Shown here: positions 8,901-20,692 of the stretch, in pieces | Position numbering within the stretch: position 1 is the first letter of the stretch | Layout of the letters: each line of letters starts with the position of its first letter | From: Anisus vortex | Taxonomy: Eukaryota; Mollusca; Gastropoda; Planorbidae | Direction: 5' to 3' | NCBI GenBank assembly: GCA_949126835.1 | Contig: OX421500.1 | Location: forward strand, 16,002,181 to 16,066,180 | DNA length: 64,000 bases | Program-made: the position numbers and the translations under genes | Notes under the pieces: generated by a model | What the model was told of the DNA's origin: nothing | Database searches by the model: none | What the model saw: the letters and a program-made list of their open reading frames with translations, nothing else

Positions 8901-11900
8901 AATGATAACACTACCGACGAAATTATTTCAGCAGTAACAGAGCATTTAACTTTATTAGAAGAAAAGATTGAATTTTATTTTCCATCAATAAACGTAGAAA
9001 CATATGACTGGATACGTAATCACTTTGCCACGGTTGATACATCAAATAGTAAGTTGTCATACCAAGAAGAAGAAGAATTAATCAACCTATCATCGGATCG
9101 TACACTTAAAATAAAATTTTCCAAAATGGTTCTGGAGGAACTTTGTGCGAGAACAATACTCAGCTCTCTCCATGAAGGCACTTAAAATCTTGTTGCAATT
9201 TTCAACATCATATTTGTGTGAACTCGGTTTCTCGATAGTCACCAACATAAAAAATAAAAAACGAGCAACACTTACTAATTTGGATGAAGAATTGAGGGTA
9301 GCTATTTCTAAATAAGTAAAGTACTGTCGGACCGAGATGATCCATAGGTCCGATAAAGCAGCGTTCACCAGTTGGGGCACGGCAGCGCGTTCGACTGGCG
9401 AGCCGAAGGTCCCGGGTTCGAATCATGGTGCAGGCTAGAATTTTTTCCCGGGTCCGGAGGGTGTCCCTGAGTCTACACAGCTCTGATGGGTACCTGACAT
9501 TAGTTGGGGTAAAGTAAAGGCGGCTGTGCATAGTGCTGGCCACACAATCACCTAGTATGCCGTGGCCACAGAAACGGGTGAAGCTATTTCTAAAATTAGG
9601 CCTAATATCACTGAAATTTGTAAAAACCGTCAAGCTCTTTAATCTTTTTATTTCTCTGAATTAAATTTTGCTCAATGTTATTTTTTTACTTATTAACTAA
9701 ATTTATGTTTATTAAAAATGTGTTTGTTATGTTATAATTTTAAACTCTTATGTTATCATCTTTTATTTTCAATAAAAGTCGTACGTATGTGTATTTGTTT
9801 GTTTTTTTTACTCCTTGATTTTGGTGCTCCCCAAATTTTTGTCATGATCAAAAGTGCTCCCCGACTTCAAAAGGTTAAGAACCACTGCCCTAAGATGTCT
9901 AAAAAATATCTTGCAGTATAGAACATTTGCAATCACAAGACAAAAAGCACATGCTCTTTGTTTACTTTGTCTAGTGGTGACAAATTGCAGCCGTATTACT
10001 TTAGGCTTAAGAATATGTTGTTGTTTTATATTATCATTTCAACAATATGACTTAGTATATAAAACACTGTCAAGTGATGAAAATTAACATTCAAAGCTAA
10101 AATTTAAACCCTTAAAAAGCAATGAAAAAAGGTCCGTAAGCATAGAATATTTCATTGAAGATGTCAATTGTCAAAAGTTAGCCTATCTAAACTTACTATG
10201 TAAAATAAAGTAAAAGGCAGGCTGTGCAATGTTTCACAAGTGCTTTTGAAAAACTATAAAAGCCTCAAACATTGTTTACTTTGTGGACGGACTACTAAGG
10301 ACTAGTATCACAGTTAAATATCAAGATATATGCAAACGAATTCCTTATATTTTGCGTGTAAAATAGACATGTTAAATAACAATGTTATTCAACATCATCG
10401 CATCATGGCTGCTATTTACTTAGCCACACCTAAAGCATATGCTCTATTGTCCAATAGATTTTGTAGGCTTACATTGTGAAAAAATGGCTAGCTCAATTCT
10501 TTTTTTACACAACCTCCTATGCAGTTTTTTTTGCGTCATTTGAAAATTTTCCTTTTTTTTTTAGTTGGCTGCTTTGCGCCTGACACAGAGATTATGTTGA
10601 TTATATTTATATATATTATTTATATATTATTTATATATATTATATGTTGATATATATAAATGATTATATTTATATAGTTAAATGATTATTTTTATATAGT
10701 TAAATGATTATATTTATATAGGTAAATGATTATATTTATATAGTTAAATGATTATATTTATATAGTTAAATGATTATATTTATATAGTTAAATGATTATA
10801 TTTATATAGTTAAATGATTATATTTATATAGTTAAATGATTATATTTATATAGTTAAATGATTATATTTATATAGTTAAATGATTATATTTATATTGTTA
10901 AATGATTATATTTATATAGTTAAATGATTATATTTATATAGTTAGATGATTATATTTATATAGTTAGATGATTATATTTATATAGTTATATGTTTTTTTT
11001 TTCTCCCTCCTTTTGTTATGACACAAACTAACAACCAACAACAAATGTATGTGTCCAGGTGATAAGTCCATACAATGTGGTAGAAAAGTGGATGTCTTAA
11101 AACTGTGGACTTTGTGGAAAGCTGTTGGAGATAGTGGAATGGAAGCCAGGGTTGACAAAGCTTTTCACAATGCCAGGTCAGTTAGATAGTTAGATAATAT
11201 ACAAGCAGGCCAATTCCCATATATATTATGATAAGGCACAAGTGTACCAATGGTTATAATTTATTTCGTAACGATTAATCAAATGTTTGTTGAAAGAGTT
11301 ATTTGGATCATAAATAGAGGTTAGAAGTATTTTTTGGGAGAGGTAATTATTGGTAAAGGTAATTATAATTATTGGGAGCGGTAATTTTTGGAAGAGGTTA
11401 TAATTAATTAAAGTAATTGCATTGTATTATCCTACAGATACATGCTGGAGCTGCTGAAGAAATCTCCAGGCTTTAGACCAGTTTTGTCTGAAGTAAGTCT
11501 ATGTCCTTGAACTTGTTAATAATTCTTTTATATGTTTTCTGTGGCTTTTTAAACTATTCTTTCTTGTATTCTTTTTCATATAGCACTTAAAATTAATTTG
11601 ATCTTTGGTATTTAGTATTTAACAAAGTCTTTGCCCCTTTGTGTGTGTGTGTGTGTTAAAAGACTTTTTTTTATTAATTATCCATTTTTCATGATTTATA
11701 ACATGCAATGTGCTGAACCTTCGGGTGGACAGAATCACTGGTCTTCATCCATCCTCTAAATCTCTCACATGTGGCTCCAAGTAGCATACCCCGGTAAACT
11801 GCCTCAGCTGGCAGACTAAACCATGTGAGGGGCTGGTGTTAACATGGCACCACTGGGCGTAGAACTTGGATGCACTAGAGGATCATGAAGGGACAGTCAG

Positions 11901-13775
11901 TATAAATGGCAGAAGTAAGGATCACCAAACTTCGATTTGCAGATGATATAGATGGACTCACCGGGAGTGAGGGAAATTAGCCAATCTAGTAGAGCGACTG
12001 GACAAAAAAACTTCCGCATACTATGGCATGCAGATCAGTGCCGAAAAAACAAAATGAATTACTAGTAACACCAGCGGCATCACCACGCAGATCAAGATTG
12101 GTGGGCAGAGTTTGGAAACAGCAAGCAGCTTCAAATACCCAGGAGCTGTTGTATCTGAAGAGGGCTCCAAACCAGAAATAATACCAAGGATTGTCCAGAC
12201 TACAGCAGCACTAAAGAGGCTCAAGACAATATGGAAAGACAAGAACTTAGCCTTATCTCCAAAATCAGGCTAATGCGCTCACTGGTCCTCTCCATTTTCT
12301 TATATGCTTGTGAGTCATGGACATTAACAGCTGAGCTGGAAAAGAAGATAAACGCCATGGAGATGAGATGCTTCAGGAACCTGCCCGGAATCTGCTATTA
12401 AGACCATTTCTCCAATGAACAGATATGAAAATGAATACATCAGGAAGTTGGAAAATATGAAGACCTGCTGGCCACAGTCAAGAAAATGAAACTGGAATGG
12501 TATAGACACGTCACAATAACCAACCGGCTTGCCAAAACCATTCTGCAGGGTACCACCAGAGGAGGGAGAAAGAGAGGAAGACAAAAGGAATGATGGGAGG
12601 ATAACATCAGGGAATGGACAGGAACAAAACTATGCGACGCATTGAGAACGGCTGCGAGATGGGAGGAATGGAGCAGGCTTGTGTATGTCATCTGTGGCGC
12701 CCCAACGGTCCAACAGACTACGGGATATGTAGGTGTAGGAACATGCAATGTATGTTGTACTGTGTACTCGTTATTTACTACTATACCAGTGTACGTACAA
12801 AATTAGTTCAGCAGGCAGAGACTCTAAGTGTGATTCAGGATCATAACTTATTGTTGTACAAAATATGTTCAATATAATTTCACGTACACTAAGGACAAGG
12901 AAAAATATGAATTGAAGCTTTTTGATACATTGTTTATTTGGTGAATAGAGGTAAAAAAATAAAGAAAAGGCCTATTTGGGAAATACTGCCCAGATTTTTG
13001 TGCAATAAATATAAATAATTGTAACTAATTTTTTTATTTTCCCAAAAACGTATGATCAAAAGTTTCCAATTGAATGTAATAGTTTTCTTTTCAAAAAGTA
13101 AATGCATCATGAATGGAAGCAATTGTAACTATATTTTTTTTTATGAATTCAGAACTTTTGAAATTTTTTAGTTTGTTTTGACAGTGCTAATAATGTACTG
13201 TCTCAATAGAATTTGTTTATTTCACTTTTAAAGTGTTTAAATTACTCAGCTTCAAGTTTGCAATTTGGTCAATGAACTTTTTATTGTCATAGGGCTTCAT
13301 GGGTCATGTATTTCTTTATCTGTCTAGTTTGAGTGTGTCAGCGTCTGCTTCTGGTATATCCCGGAGAGATACAGAGGTCAAGAAGAGACGCCAGAATGGT
13401 GGCTGGCCATCCACAAGGTATTTATTCCAATTATTTTATACATTACAGGATACAAGCTTAAATTTGCAGGGGTAAGGGGGGGGGGGGAAAGCTTTCTTGC
13501 TTTTTAATTCCAGTGTTTATCTTTTCTTACTTCATTTTTATGACTATCACCACGTTTCATCATGATGAGACCATTTTTTTCTTTTGCCCCCTCAGATAGC
13601 CCCAGAAATAAAGAGAAGGATGGTTGAAGCAGGAACTTTGATCTTGAGCTACCAGCCGCTTTCATCCAAAGGATTTGTCAATTTCTTCAGAATTGTTGTG
13701 CACAATCCTGCTTGCCAATTAAGTGACTTCAATCATGTCATCAATGAAATTAATCGACTTGGGAAAAGCTTGTAA
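5833..13775 (+). CDS. Cysteine sulfinate / glutamate decarboxylase-like enzyme, last six exons
   Basis: Exons read at 5833-5911, 6512-6593, 11059-11176, 11438-11492, 13328-13415 and 13596-13775, all with GT-AG borders and phases that join. The protein matches the C-terminal third of group II PLP decarboxylases: the cofactor-lysine segment (DSVAWNFHKMSGVPHQC), YLFQPDKYYD, GDKSIQCGRKVDVLKLW, VCFWYIPERYRG, and the closing segment NFFRIVVHNPA to NRLGKSL before TAA. CSAD and GADL1 remove the carboxylate of cysteine sulfinate or aspartate (hypotaurine or beta-alanine formation), and GAD makes GABA. This piece looks closest to CSAD/GADL1, but substrate cannot be settled from the C-terminus. The enzyme is soluble and dimeric in known members. 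Odd points: NFHK in place of the usual NPHK, and large introns filled with mobile elements. The N-terminal exons are outside the window to the left. Confidence 0.92.
5912..6511 (+). other. Decarboxylase intron with pyrimidine-rich tract
   Basis: Intron between two coding exons. It holds a long plus-strand C/T-rich tract (about 6065-6265, CTTT/CTCT type) and a TA microsatellite (about 6321-6343). Reading frames over this stretch are low complexity and not coding. Confidence 0.8.
6617..7100. mobile_element. Palindromic MITE-like element with ~90-bp inverted ends
   Basis: The left end (CACTGAGCT, then ATGGAGTGCTCAA, GGAGAAAATGCGGACT, ATATAGATAGGTGCAC) recurs in reverse complement at the right end around 6985-7100. 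The element is about 480 bp and AT-rich inside, with no coding capacity. It begins some 25 bp after the splice donor at 6594. The family is not recognised. Confidence 0.8.
7495..9642 (+). pseudogene. Broken hAT transposase (ZBED5/SCAND3-like)
   Basis: The coding remains run through several frames: 7495-7866 with a BED-type zinc finger (C-x2-C ... H-x4-H around CIICGE and HFSTNH); 7881-8105; the catalytic core (TDISGKAH near 8155; CTDGAPSLVGS, STHCFLHRE and SEVRWLSRG in 8217-8717); 8862-9185; and the hAT C-terminal dimerisation region (LLQFSTSYLCELGFS, ELRVAIS near 9190-9310). Stops and frameshifts occur near 7866, 8105-8217, 8717 and 9185. A SINE splits the last codons; the frame resumes after it (IRPNITEICKN) and ends at 9642. 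The same protein family has been domesticated in vertebrates, but this copy is dead. Confidence 0.9.
9313..9581 (+). mobile_element. tRNA-derived SINE nested in the hAT transposase
   Basis: An insert flanked by a 13-bp duplication, AGCTATTTCTAAA (9300-9312 and 9582-9594). Its head resembles a tRNA, with a B-box-like GGTTCGAATC near 9415. The body (GGAGGGTGTCCCTGAGTCTA, then GTGCTGGCCACA) is shared with copies near 19.2, 34.4 and 51.8 kb. Confidence 0.88.
9896..10654 (+). other. Decarboxylase intron, no gene seen
   Basis: AT-rich intron sequence after the hAT element. No coding segment with splice signals was recognised. Confidence 0.6.
10655..10995 (+). repeat. 22-bp minisatellite, about 15 copies
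   Basis: Tandem units of the form AAATGATTATATTTATATAGTT. It ends about 60 bp before the splice acceptor at 11058. Confidence 0.93.
11712..12740 (+). mobile_element. 5'-truncated non-LTR retrotransposon fragment
   Basis: Flanked by an 11-bp duplication, ACATGCAATGT (11701-11711 and 12741-12751). Plus-strand remains of a reverse transcriptase are visible in shifting frames: TKLRFADDIDGLTGSE near 11930, a YACESW-type segment near 12305, and the C-terminal WYRHV / GGRKRGRQ region near 12500. Frameshifts and stops make it a pseudogene. It sits in the intron between decarboxylase exons 11438-11492 and 13328-13415. Confidence 0.85.
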
Positions 13776-14142
13776 AAGAAAATGACTACTGATTTGTTCG
13801 TTGATTTAAATCACAAAATGTATGATATGATAAAAATTTGATGACTATTATTTTTACTCTAATTAGAATTTATCTCATTTTTTCCAATATAATTATCCTT
13901 ACTGACAGAAGTATACATTTTTTATCTTTGTCTTGAAACCTTCACAACTGATTTGCCTTTTATTAGAAAATGTTAAGTTAGGAATTAAATGAAATCTAAA
14001 AGTAAGTTCCTTACAGAGAATACAAAATATTGTTCATCTTATAATATATTTGTTATTCTTTTGAACAACAAAAAAAAAAAAGATAACTCACCAAAGTTTT
14101 TCTTAACACTCATAACAAGGTACGCACAAAAAATGAATATAA

Positions 14143-14148
14143 AATAAA
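14143..14148 (+). terminator. Possible poly(A) signal of decarboxylase gene
   Basis: AATAAA about 370 bp after the stop codon at 13775. AT-rich surroundings make chance matches common, so this is only a candidate. Confidence 0.3.
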
Positions 14149-14689
14149 CTTAACATGTTGTTTTTTTTTACCTTTTTATGAAATGGCAAATATTACTTTT
14201 AATAAGCACAAAATAGAAAGCTTGATCTCATAATTCACTGACAGAAAGTCAAAACAACTCTTTTAAAGGTATTTTTTTTATAGATGAAAACACGTAGCTA
14301 GTTTTATTAGTCTATTAAGCACCATTAAAAATTTTCCAGAGTTCTTGGTCTGATGCAAAACTCTTTACACTAATGGGCTACAAGCCTCTCTCTCAGGTTG
14401 CAGTTGAATACAAAAAGAATAACAGATGAAATACACAAAACAATCTCATTGGTCCAGCAAAAAACTTTTTTAAAAAAAAAAGATGGAAGTGTTGATCTTG
14501 AAAAAAGATAATTTTTCATAGATATAAAAAATGTTTGAAGATTTTTAAAAGTAACTTTTATTGTTTGTTTACAAGTCCTTCAATGGATGAGCAATTCTGG
14601 TCATTTTATTCCTTTTTTTTTAATCAATGACTTATTTATTCAGATAAATTATTTCAAGATGTAAATATTCAAAAACTGTTGTAAATTAT

Positions 14690-16160
14690 ATTATTTCAGA
14701 ATATATATATATTGTTTATTATTGATGTAGGTATTGTTGTTATATTAAAATAAAAATATTTTATACTCTGTTAGATATTGTTATGTGTTTTTTCTCCAAT
14801 GAGGTCTATGCAGATGCTGATTAACCCTTACAGTCCCGGGCGCGTATATAGCGGAACTGAAGGCAGCATAGATAGAAGTAGGTCGGTACAGGAAGGGTTA
14901 TATACACTTGTAAACATTAACAATGGTTTACTCAGTTACTGCGCTGCTGTTGGGTGGTCAAATTCTACCTCTAAATTATCATGTAAAAAATCTACAATGT
15001 TTTCATCGATTTCCTTTGAAAGATCAACAAATAGGTGTTGTCCTTTAAATTATTGTATGTCTATAATCATTGTTGCATCCGTGAGCATCATTTATAATGT
15101 CACAATATTCAAGGATATGTTTAAAATTAACATTTTTAATAAGCATAGGTGTCATTAAGATCAATGTAAAATCAGCCATTTTTTTTAAAGTTTAAAAAGC
15201 ATCACGTTATCGATTTTCTGTCTCTAAGGAATTGTCACTGTGCATAGACCTCATTATTTGAGAATATAGATATATACAACTTTATTCTGTAGCATGTAAT
15301 ATTGTTGATCCAATTATTTAAGAATATAAATGTTTATATTCTTTTTGATATAGTATTGTTATACAATTACTACAGAATAAAAACATTTAATTATATTGCA
15401 TAAAGTTTTGTTAATCCAATTACTTCAGAATACAACACAATTTTTTTAAAATAATTTTTTATATTCTTTTGTTCAGGATTCATACATGTTGGGAATGTTA
15501 GGGGAAAAGGGACTTTTTTTTTTGTTCAAGTTTGGAAAAGTGTGTGAATTTCACTATAACCAACAAAGCAGCACTACATTTTTAAATGAATGACAAATTA
15601 ATAACTACGGTACGTTCTTTAGATGTCCTTAGCTCATACCCTTATTTTTTCAGAAATTTTCAAGAGCTATTTTTATCAATACTAAAAAAAATCCACAAAT
15701 AGAATGTTCCATTAGGACTTCCTCTATACACTACTGGTCATGAGATAGGACAATGTAAACATATCAATCCCAAAAGATATTGTAAATTGTTTGTAAAGTT
15801 TGGGAAAAGATTGGAACTTACAAAATTAGTTAAGAATAGGAAACTTAGTTGGATATTTCAGAATATGAATTACGGGTATTTAAGAATGTTGGATATAGTG
15901 ATTTTAATCCAATTTTTTTTAGAATTTTAATATTTAATATTTATATTCTGTTGGATATAGTATTGTTGATCCAGATATTTCAGAAAAAAATTTTTATATT
16001 CAAAATTACATATTAGTTGCAGTGCTTATGATGCTGCACTGTAATACACAATTAATATTTGGTGAAAAGTTGTAATCTGTTGTATAGAGTATTGTTGATC
16101 CAATTAATTCAGAATATAGTTATATTCTGTTGGATATTGTGCTGTAAATGTTGTATATTT
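14690..16160. repeat. Degenerate ~55-bp repeats in intergenic region
   Basis: Diverged copies of a phrase around TTGGATATAGTATTGTTGAT, CCAATTATTTCAGAATATA and TTTATATTCTG recur near 14700, 15270-15350, 15400-15470, 15885-16000 and 16085-16140. This is an old minisatellite between the convergent decarboxylase and collagen genes. Confidence 0.6.
14798..15255. mobile_element. Possible small TIR element
   Basis: AATGAGGTCTATGCA at 14798-14812 is repeated in exact reverse complement at 15241-15255. The 458-bp insert interrupts the degenerate repeat region and has a higher-GC patch near 14830. No clear target duplication was found. Confidence 0.5.
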
Positions 16161-17963
16161 TAGTGGTTTTCATCATAAGCATATAAAACAATAAAAAAAT
16201 GTTTTTTTCTATTGGAAACATTATACAATATTTATTCCAATAGTTTCTTCTTTAATTTGTCATAACTTTTTTTTTCTTTTGTCAGAGATAGTTCTTAATG
16301 TGCATTACGTCATATTGATACCATATTTCACCAGCTTGAATATTGATTTAATTGATATTGATTGAATTGATTTTGATTGACTTGATATTGATTGATTTGA
16401 TATTGATTATATTGACATTGTATACAAACTGTTGATTTGATCATAACCTTAATTTAAACCAATTACCGGTACATGCGATTTTCAAATGTTATCATTGAAA
16501 CTTGATTCAATTGAATGTAATCAGCACACTGACAATTAGGCAATGTACATGCATAGCACAATAGATTAAAAACAATAAACCAAAGAACCTTTTTTGAACA
16601 GAATTGAACTTTTTATTTAATCTGGAAGTAGTGGTGACTGATGGATCAAATGCATTTAAACAATAATAATGTTGCATGTTGTTGTTTTTCTTGGAAAATG
16701 AGCATGTTCATAGGCCTCACAACATGGAAGACTTGTAATACAACAAATTATCCAGAGCTAAATGTTAGTCTAGAAAGCAAGATAGCATCAGTTATTCAAA
16801 GAACAAGCCGCAGAATACACATTTATTTTCAGAGTTCATCTCAGAGTTAATTCCCCCTCGAAATGGCAAAACTCAGTGGGTGAGAAGTTTGCCTTCAAAA
16901 GCTGGATGTCTTTTAAACTGCTATGTATAAAGATTTATTCTTTATTTGGATGGCACAAAATAATCACAGTGGGCAGCAAGTTTAGTTTTTAATAAGTTAA
17001 ATGGTGGAATGACAACTTTTTAGCTATTTACATAGCAGTTTTTTGTTGTTCTTATTGGTTAAGGGGCAATAGCTCAGAGATGATTAACTCCAAAAATGTA
17101 AATACCATCTGTTGGCCTGTGTTGAATTAAAGGCTCTTACCTCTCAATAGTTCTAAGTAATAATACGTTGTTTTTTTTCAATTCTGTTGCTAAATGCTAA
17201 AATAAAACAGCCAAAGAAAAAACAAAAAAAAAACAATGCTATCATGGCATAACAGAGAACAAACCTTTCACTCATTCATTCACCATTGTGCTGCAAGCTT
17301 TGTATATAACAAGATTCAAAATGCAAGGAAAAAATTTTGTACTGAAAATATAAAAAAAATTTCATTGTCTATTTTTTTCATTATACATTTCTTTTGTAGT
17401 AATTTTGTTTTTTTTAAGTTTCCAAAGAAAAAACAGAATAAATGTCAGATTAAATGACCAATCTACATTTTTTTATCATGAAAAAAATAATTTTTTTTAA
17501 ACTTTATTTTGATTTTATTATTTTCAGTAAATGGACAAAGTCATTGATAAAAATTACTTTCTCAAAGTAAAATGTTAAAATAATACAGGATGTATTAATA
17601 TGCATAGTAACAAACATAGTCAATAATGTAAAAAATGATGGACGGATTATGATAAGGCACATACAAGTCAAATGTTTAAAAAAAAACAAAAAACTTTGAG
17701 CCTAAAGTTACAAAAAAAAATTTAGGACAGCAATAAAACTTTAAAAAATTGCACAAGTTAAATTTGTTAGAATTTTATAGTAAATGTAAACAATAAACAA
17801 TTATTTTTTAAAGTTAAGTTGTTATCATTAATTTCCAACCAAATGTCTGCCTTTCTTTTTAAAACCTAAAAAAAAAATATTAAAATCTACCAAAAATTAA
17901 TGGTCATAAATTTGAAGAGATGAAAATTAAGATTAACCCTGGGTTTGGCTAAAGAGAGTTGGT
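16161..17963. other. Intergenic/3'UTR region, no gene recognised
   Basis: AT-rich DNA up to the collagen stop codon, with a GATTGATATT-like simple repeat near 16340-16425. Part is presumably collagen 3' UTR. Minus-strand AATAAA candidates lie at 17513-17518 and 17524-17529. No coding exon was seen. Confidence 0.5.
17513..17529 (-). terminator. Possible collagen poly(A) signals
   Basis: Two overlapping-region AATAAA motifs on the minus strand, about 440 bases after the collagen stop codon. Other matches lie farther on (near 16930-16945), so the true end is uncertain. Confidence 0.3.
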
Positions 17964-20692
17964 TTAACTAAAGCAGACATTTCCAACTTGTATACCAAAC
18001 TGCTGGTTCTCTTTGCCAATGTCAAACAGGAGAATGTCTGTGAGCGGGAGAATGTCTGTCTTGTTGGTTCTTATGCTGAATGTGGCCGAGTGCCATTGGT
18101 TGTCCTTGTTCTGGAAGAAGCAGAATTTGGATTCAATTATTGCATTTCAAGGGTCATGATAGTTCTATTACCATTTTACTGTTAATCATTTAAACCATTG
18201 TACACAATACAATTAAACAAAAAATTATGTTGTGGAAGAGGAGAAAAAAAAAGCCAATTTTGTTCACAAACATTGCAAATTATTTGCACATGAAGCATTA
18301 AACCTTTGAAAGTTCAATAATTGATGTTACTGAAAGTTTACTTTAAAATCTGTAACAGCATATTCTAAAGGTGGACATAGGCATGCTGCCCTTGCCAAAA
18401 CCTGTTAAGTGTGGCTCCAGTAGACAAGCTCATTTTGTACTGCTTTACAATTATTTTATGAAAATTTCAACAACTTAATATTTATCTGTATTTTGTGTCA
18501 TTTTATTACATTTTCTTTTTGTAATTTACACTGTAGAATCTGTCTGTTGACATATTTTTACTTCCTTATTTGGTAAAGGTCAATAAAAATTTTAAGTATT
18601 TTAATTTTGTGTCCCTGAAGAATATGGTGAGGCTCTTTAAAGAATATGACATATCAGCTAGAAGCCCCCCATTACTCAGTGTAAAAGCTGTTTCCGTAGA
18701 GACAAACTCAAAACAGCTACCAGCAGAAATGGTACAAAACTAACTGAAAAGTATAGAATACAATAAGAACCCACTGAAGGTCTGTAACATAAGAGGTAAT
18801 TAGACTTACGCATTCATCATAGACATCAATGAAGGTAGACTTCCTGAATCTTCCTTGTGAGGAGTCGATTTCCTCTCCAGTGCTGGCTGTGAACCTGGTT
18901 CGACTGGGACTTGAGTTCAGGCAGTTGTAGATGACTGTCTGGCGGGCTCCAGTGGAAAGGAGCTGCAGGAACTTCACTTGCTGGATGTGTGCAGTGTAAG
19001 CAAACTAAAACAAAGGGCAAGAGAGAAAACAAAATGAAAAGCCCTGTGTAAACACTCTACAGATTGTTCTCAAAACATCACTACATGGTGCCTCCGTTAG
19101 CTGCACAATTTAATAGTCTAGCAATAATGTTATAGTTGGAATGTAAAGCTGATAAATAAAGGTTGCTATTGACTATTGGTATGTTATGGGGACATGGGGG
19201 CAGTATGCTTGGATTGGAATACCAAAGGTTCCAGATTCAAGTCATTATAAAAAGCTCAGATTTTTTCCCAGGTCTGGAAGATAGGGAAAGGTAAAGGTGG
19301 CTCTGAGCATCATGCTGGCAACCACATCCTCAAGTTTGCATTTGCAGTGATTCTTTGGATCAAATTGGCCTGACAGGGATACATTATTTATTGTTTTTAA
19401 ACTTTAGTTTATACTTTACTTTGCTATAAAGTGTTAAAAAAAAACAGACATAACATTATTTAAAAAAAATTGTCCTAGCAATATAAAAGTTATTAAAATA
19501 TATTTTCTCTTGGCTCTCAATTTGGTTTTAAGTCTTGAAAAATGTAAATAATAAAAAAAAACAATGGGCTCACTTCTTTGCCATTGTTGACTTCTTCCAT
19601 AAAGTACTGGCCTTCTTTGGTACTCTTGGTCCATCTCTCTTGTTGGAACTGCAAATTTGAAATCAATTTGTTACTCATTCATTAATATATGCATATTATG
19701 CTACAGATATTCCTTCTATAGTCTATTCTTGCATTTTTTTTAAAGGATTTTTAATGATGTTAAATTGCTGGTTGTTTTTTTCATGGCTTTTTCTGGTAGC
19801 CCACTCTATGCAAATATACCACTCACTAGAAAAAAAAGGAAATATTCATTTGTTCTTACATATTTACATTATGTGTAAGTTGTGAAGAAGTAGCACATCA
19901 ATATAATGTTAGATAAGCCTTGGATTTCTTCAATTATGTTGATTCTCAAGCTGTTGTTTTTTTGCTACAACTAGGAGGTTCTAGTGTAAACACAAAAAGC
20001 TCTCACCTCTTTGGTTTCAGCATTTATGCAGCTCTCTTCTGTTTCAAAGTCGCAGTAAACAAGGATGGCATCAGTGGCCGAGCCTTCATTTGGATCAATC
20101 CAGTACTCTCCTATAATTTAACAAATAAATACAACTTTAGGCCTGGATGTTAATATTTTCTTTCATTTTTAGATCTAAACTAAATCTATTTATAGCATTC
20201 TCTTTTCTACACATGGACCAATGAATTAGTTAAAGTGTTTTTTGACATCTATTGTGAACCCTTCTTTAGCAGTTAAATTGCAGATGCCCTGGACCTGGCA
20301 GAAGAGGAAGACCTTGAAGGTAGTAAAACTGTTGACACAATACACTCTAATAGCATTCTATTGCAGAAAAGTTATGTTATCATAGGATGATCTGAAGTAC
20401 ACCCCCACATCTACCTCCATGACACCCTTCCCCTTCCCACACACACAAATCGTTATCACCACAACAAACCCTGCTGCACCAGGCATAAGCTTGAAATTCA
20501 AATCATAGTTCATTAATTTGGATACATCAAAAAAGAAAAAAGAGCTATCAGCCTACCGCTCTTGAAGTCTGGGTTGTGTCTGATGATGTCTCTGCAAGTC
20601 TGTCCAGGAGAAGTTCTCTTGCCAGTGGGTTTGTAGACTCTGTTCAGTGCCTCTCTGGCGAAATTCAGACCCTCATATCCAGACTCAGTGTC
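17964..20692 (-). CDS. COLFI C-propeptide exons
   Basis: Five exons: 20557-20692, 20007-20110, 19574-19648, 18810-19004 and 17964-18110 (stop TAA at 17964-17966). Family landmarks are [53 protein letters not shown] and the end [11 protein letters not shown]. The domain starts chain trimerisation in the ER and is removed by BMP1-type proteases. The calcium-site DPN and following Asp are kept. Six cysteines align with C1 and C4-C8 of vertebrates; C2 is His and C3 is Ser. The vertebrate NIT glycosylation site is missing, while an NKT sequon is present nearer the end. Confidence 0.96.

Larger units (their letters stand above)
7314..9887 (+). mobile_element. hAT-superfamily DNA transposon with 8-bp target duplication
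   Basis: Terminal inverted repeats CAGTGGTTCTTAACC (7314) and GGTTAAGAACCACTG (ending 9887) are flanked on both sides by the same 8 bases, CCCTAAGA (7306-7313 and 9888-9895). An 8-bp duplication is the hAT signature. Length is 2,574 bp including a SINE at 9313-9581. The internal transposase is broken. It lies in the sense direction in the large decarboxylase intron. Confidence 0.95.
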
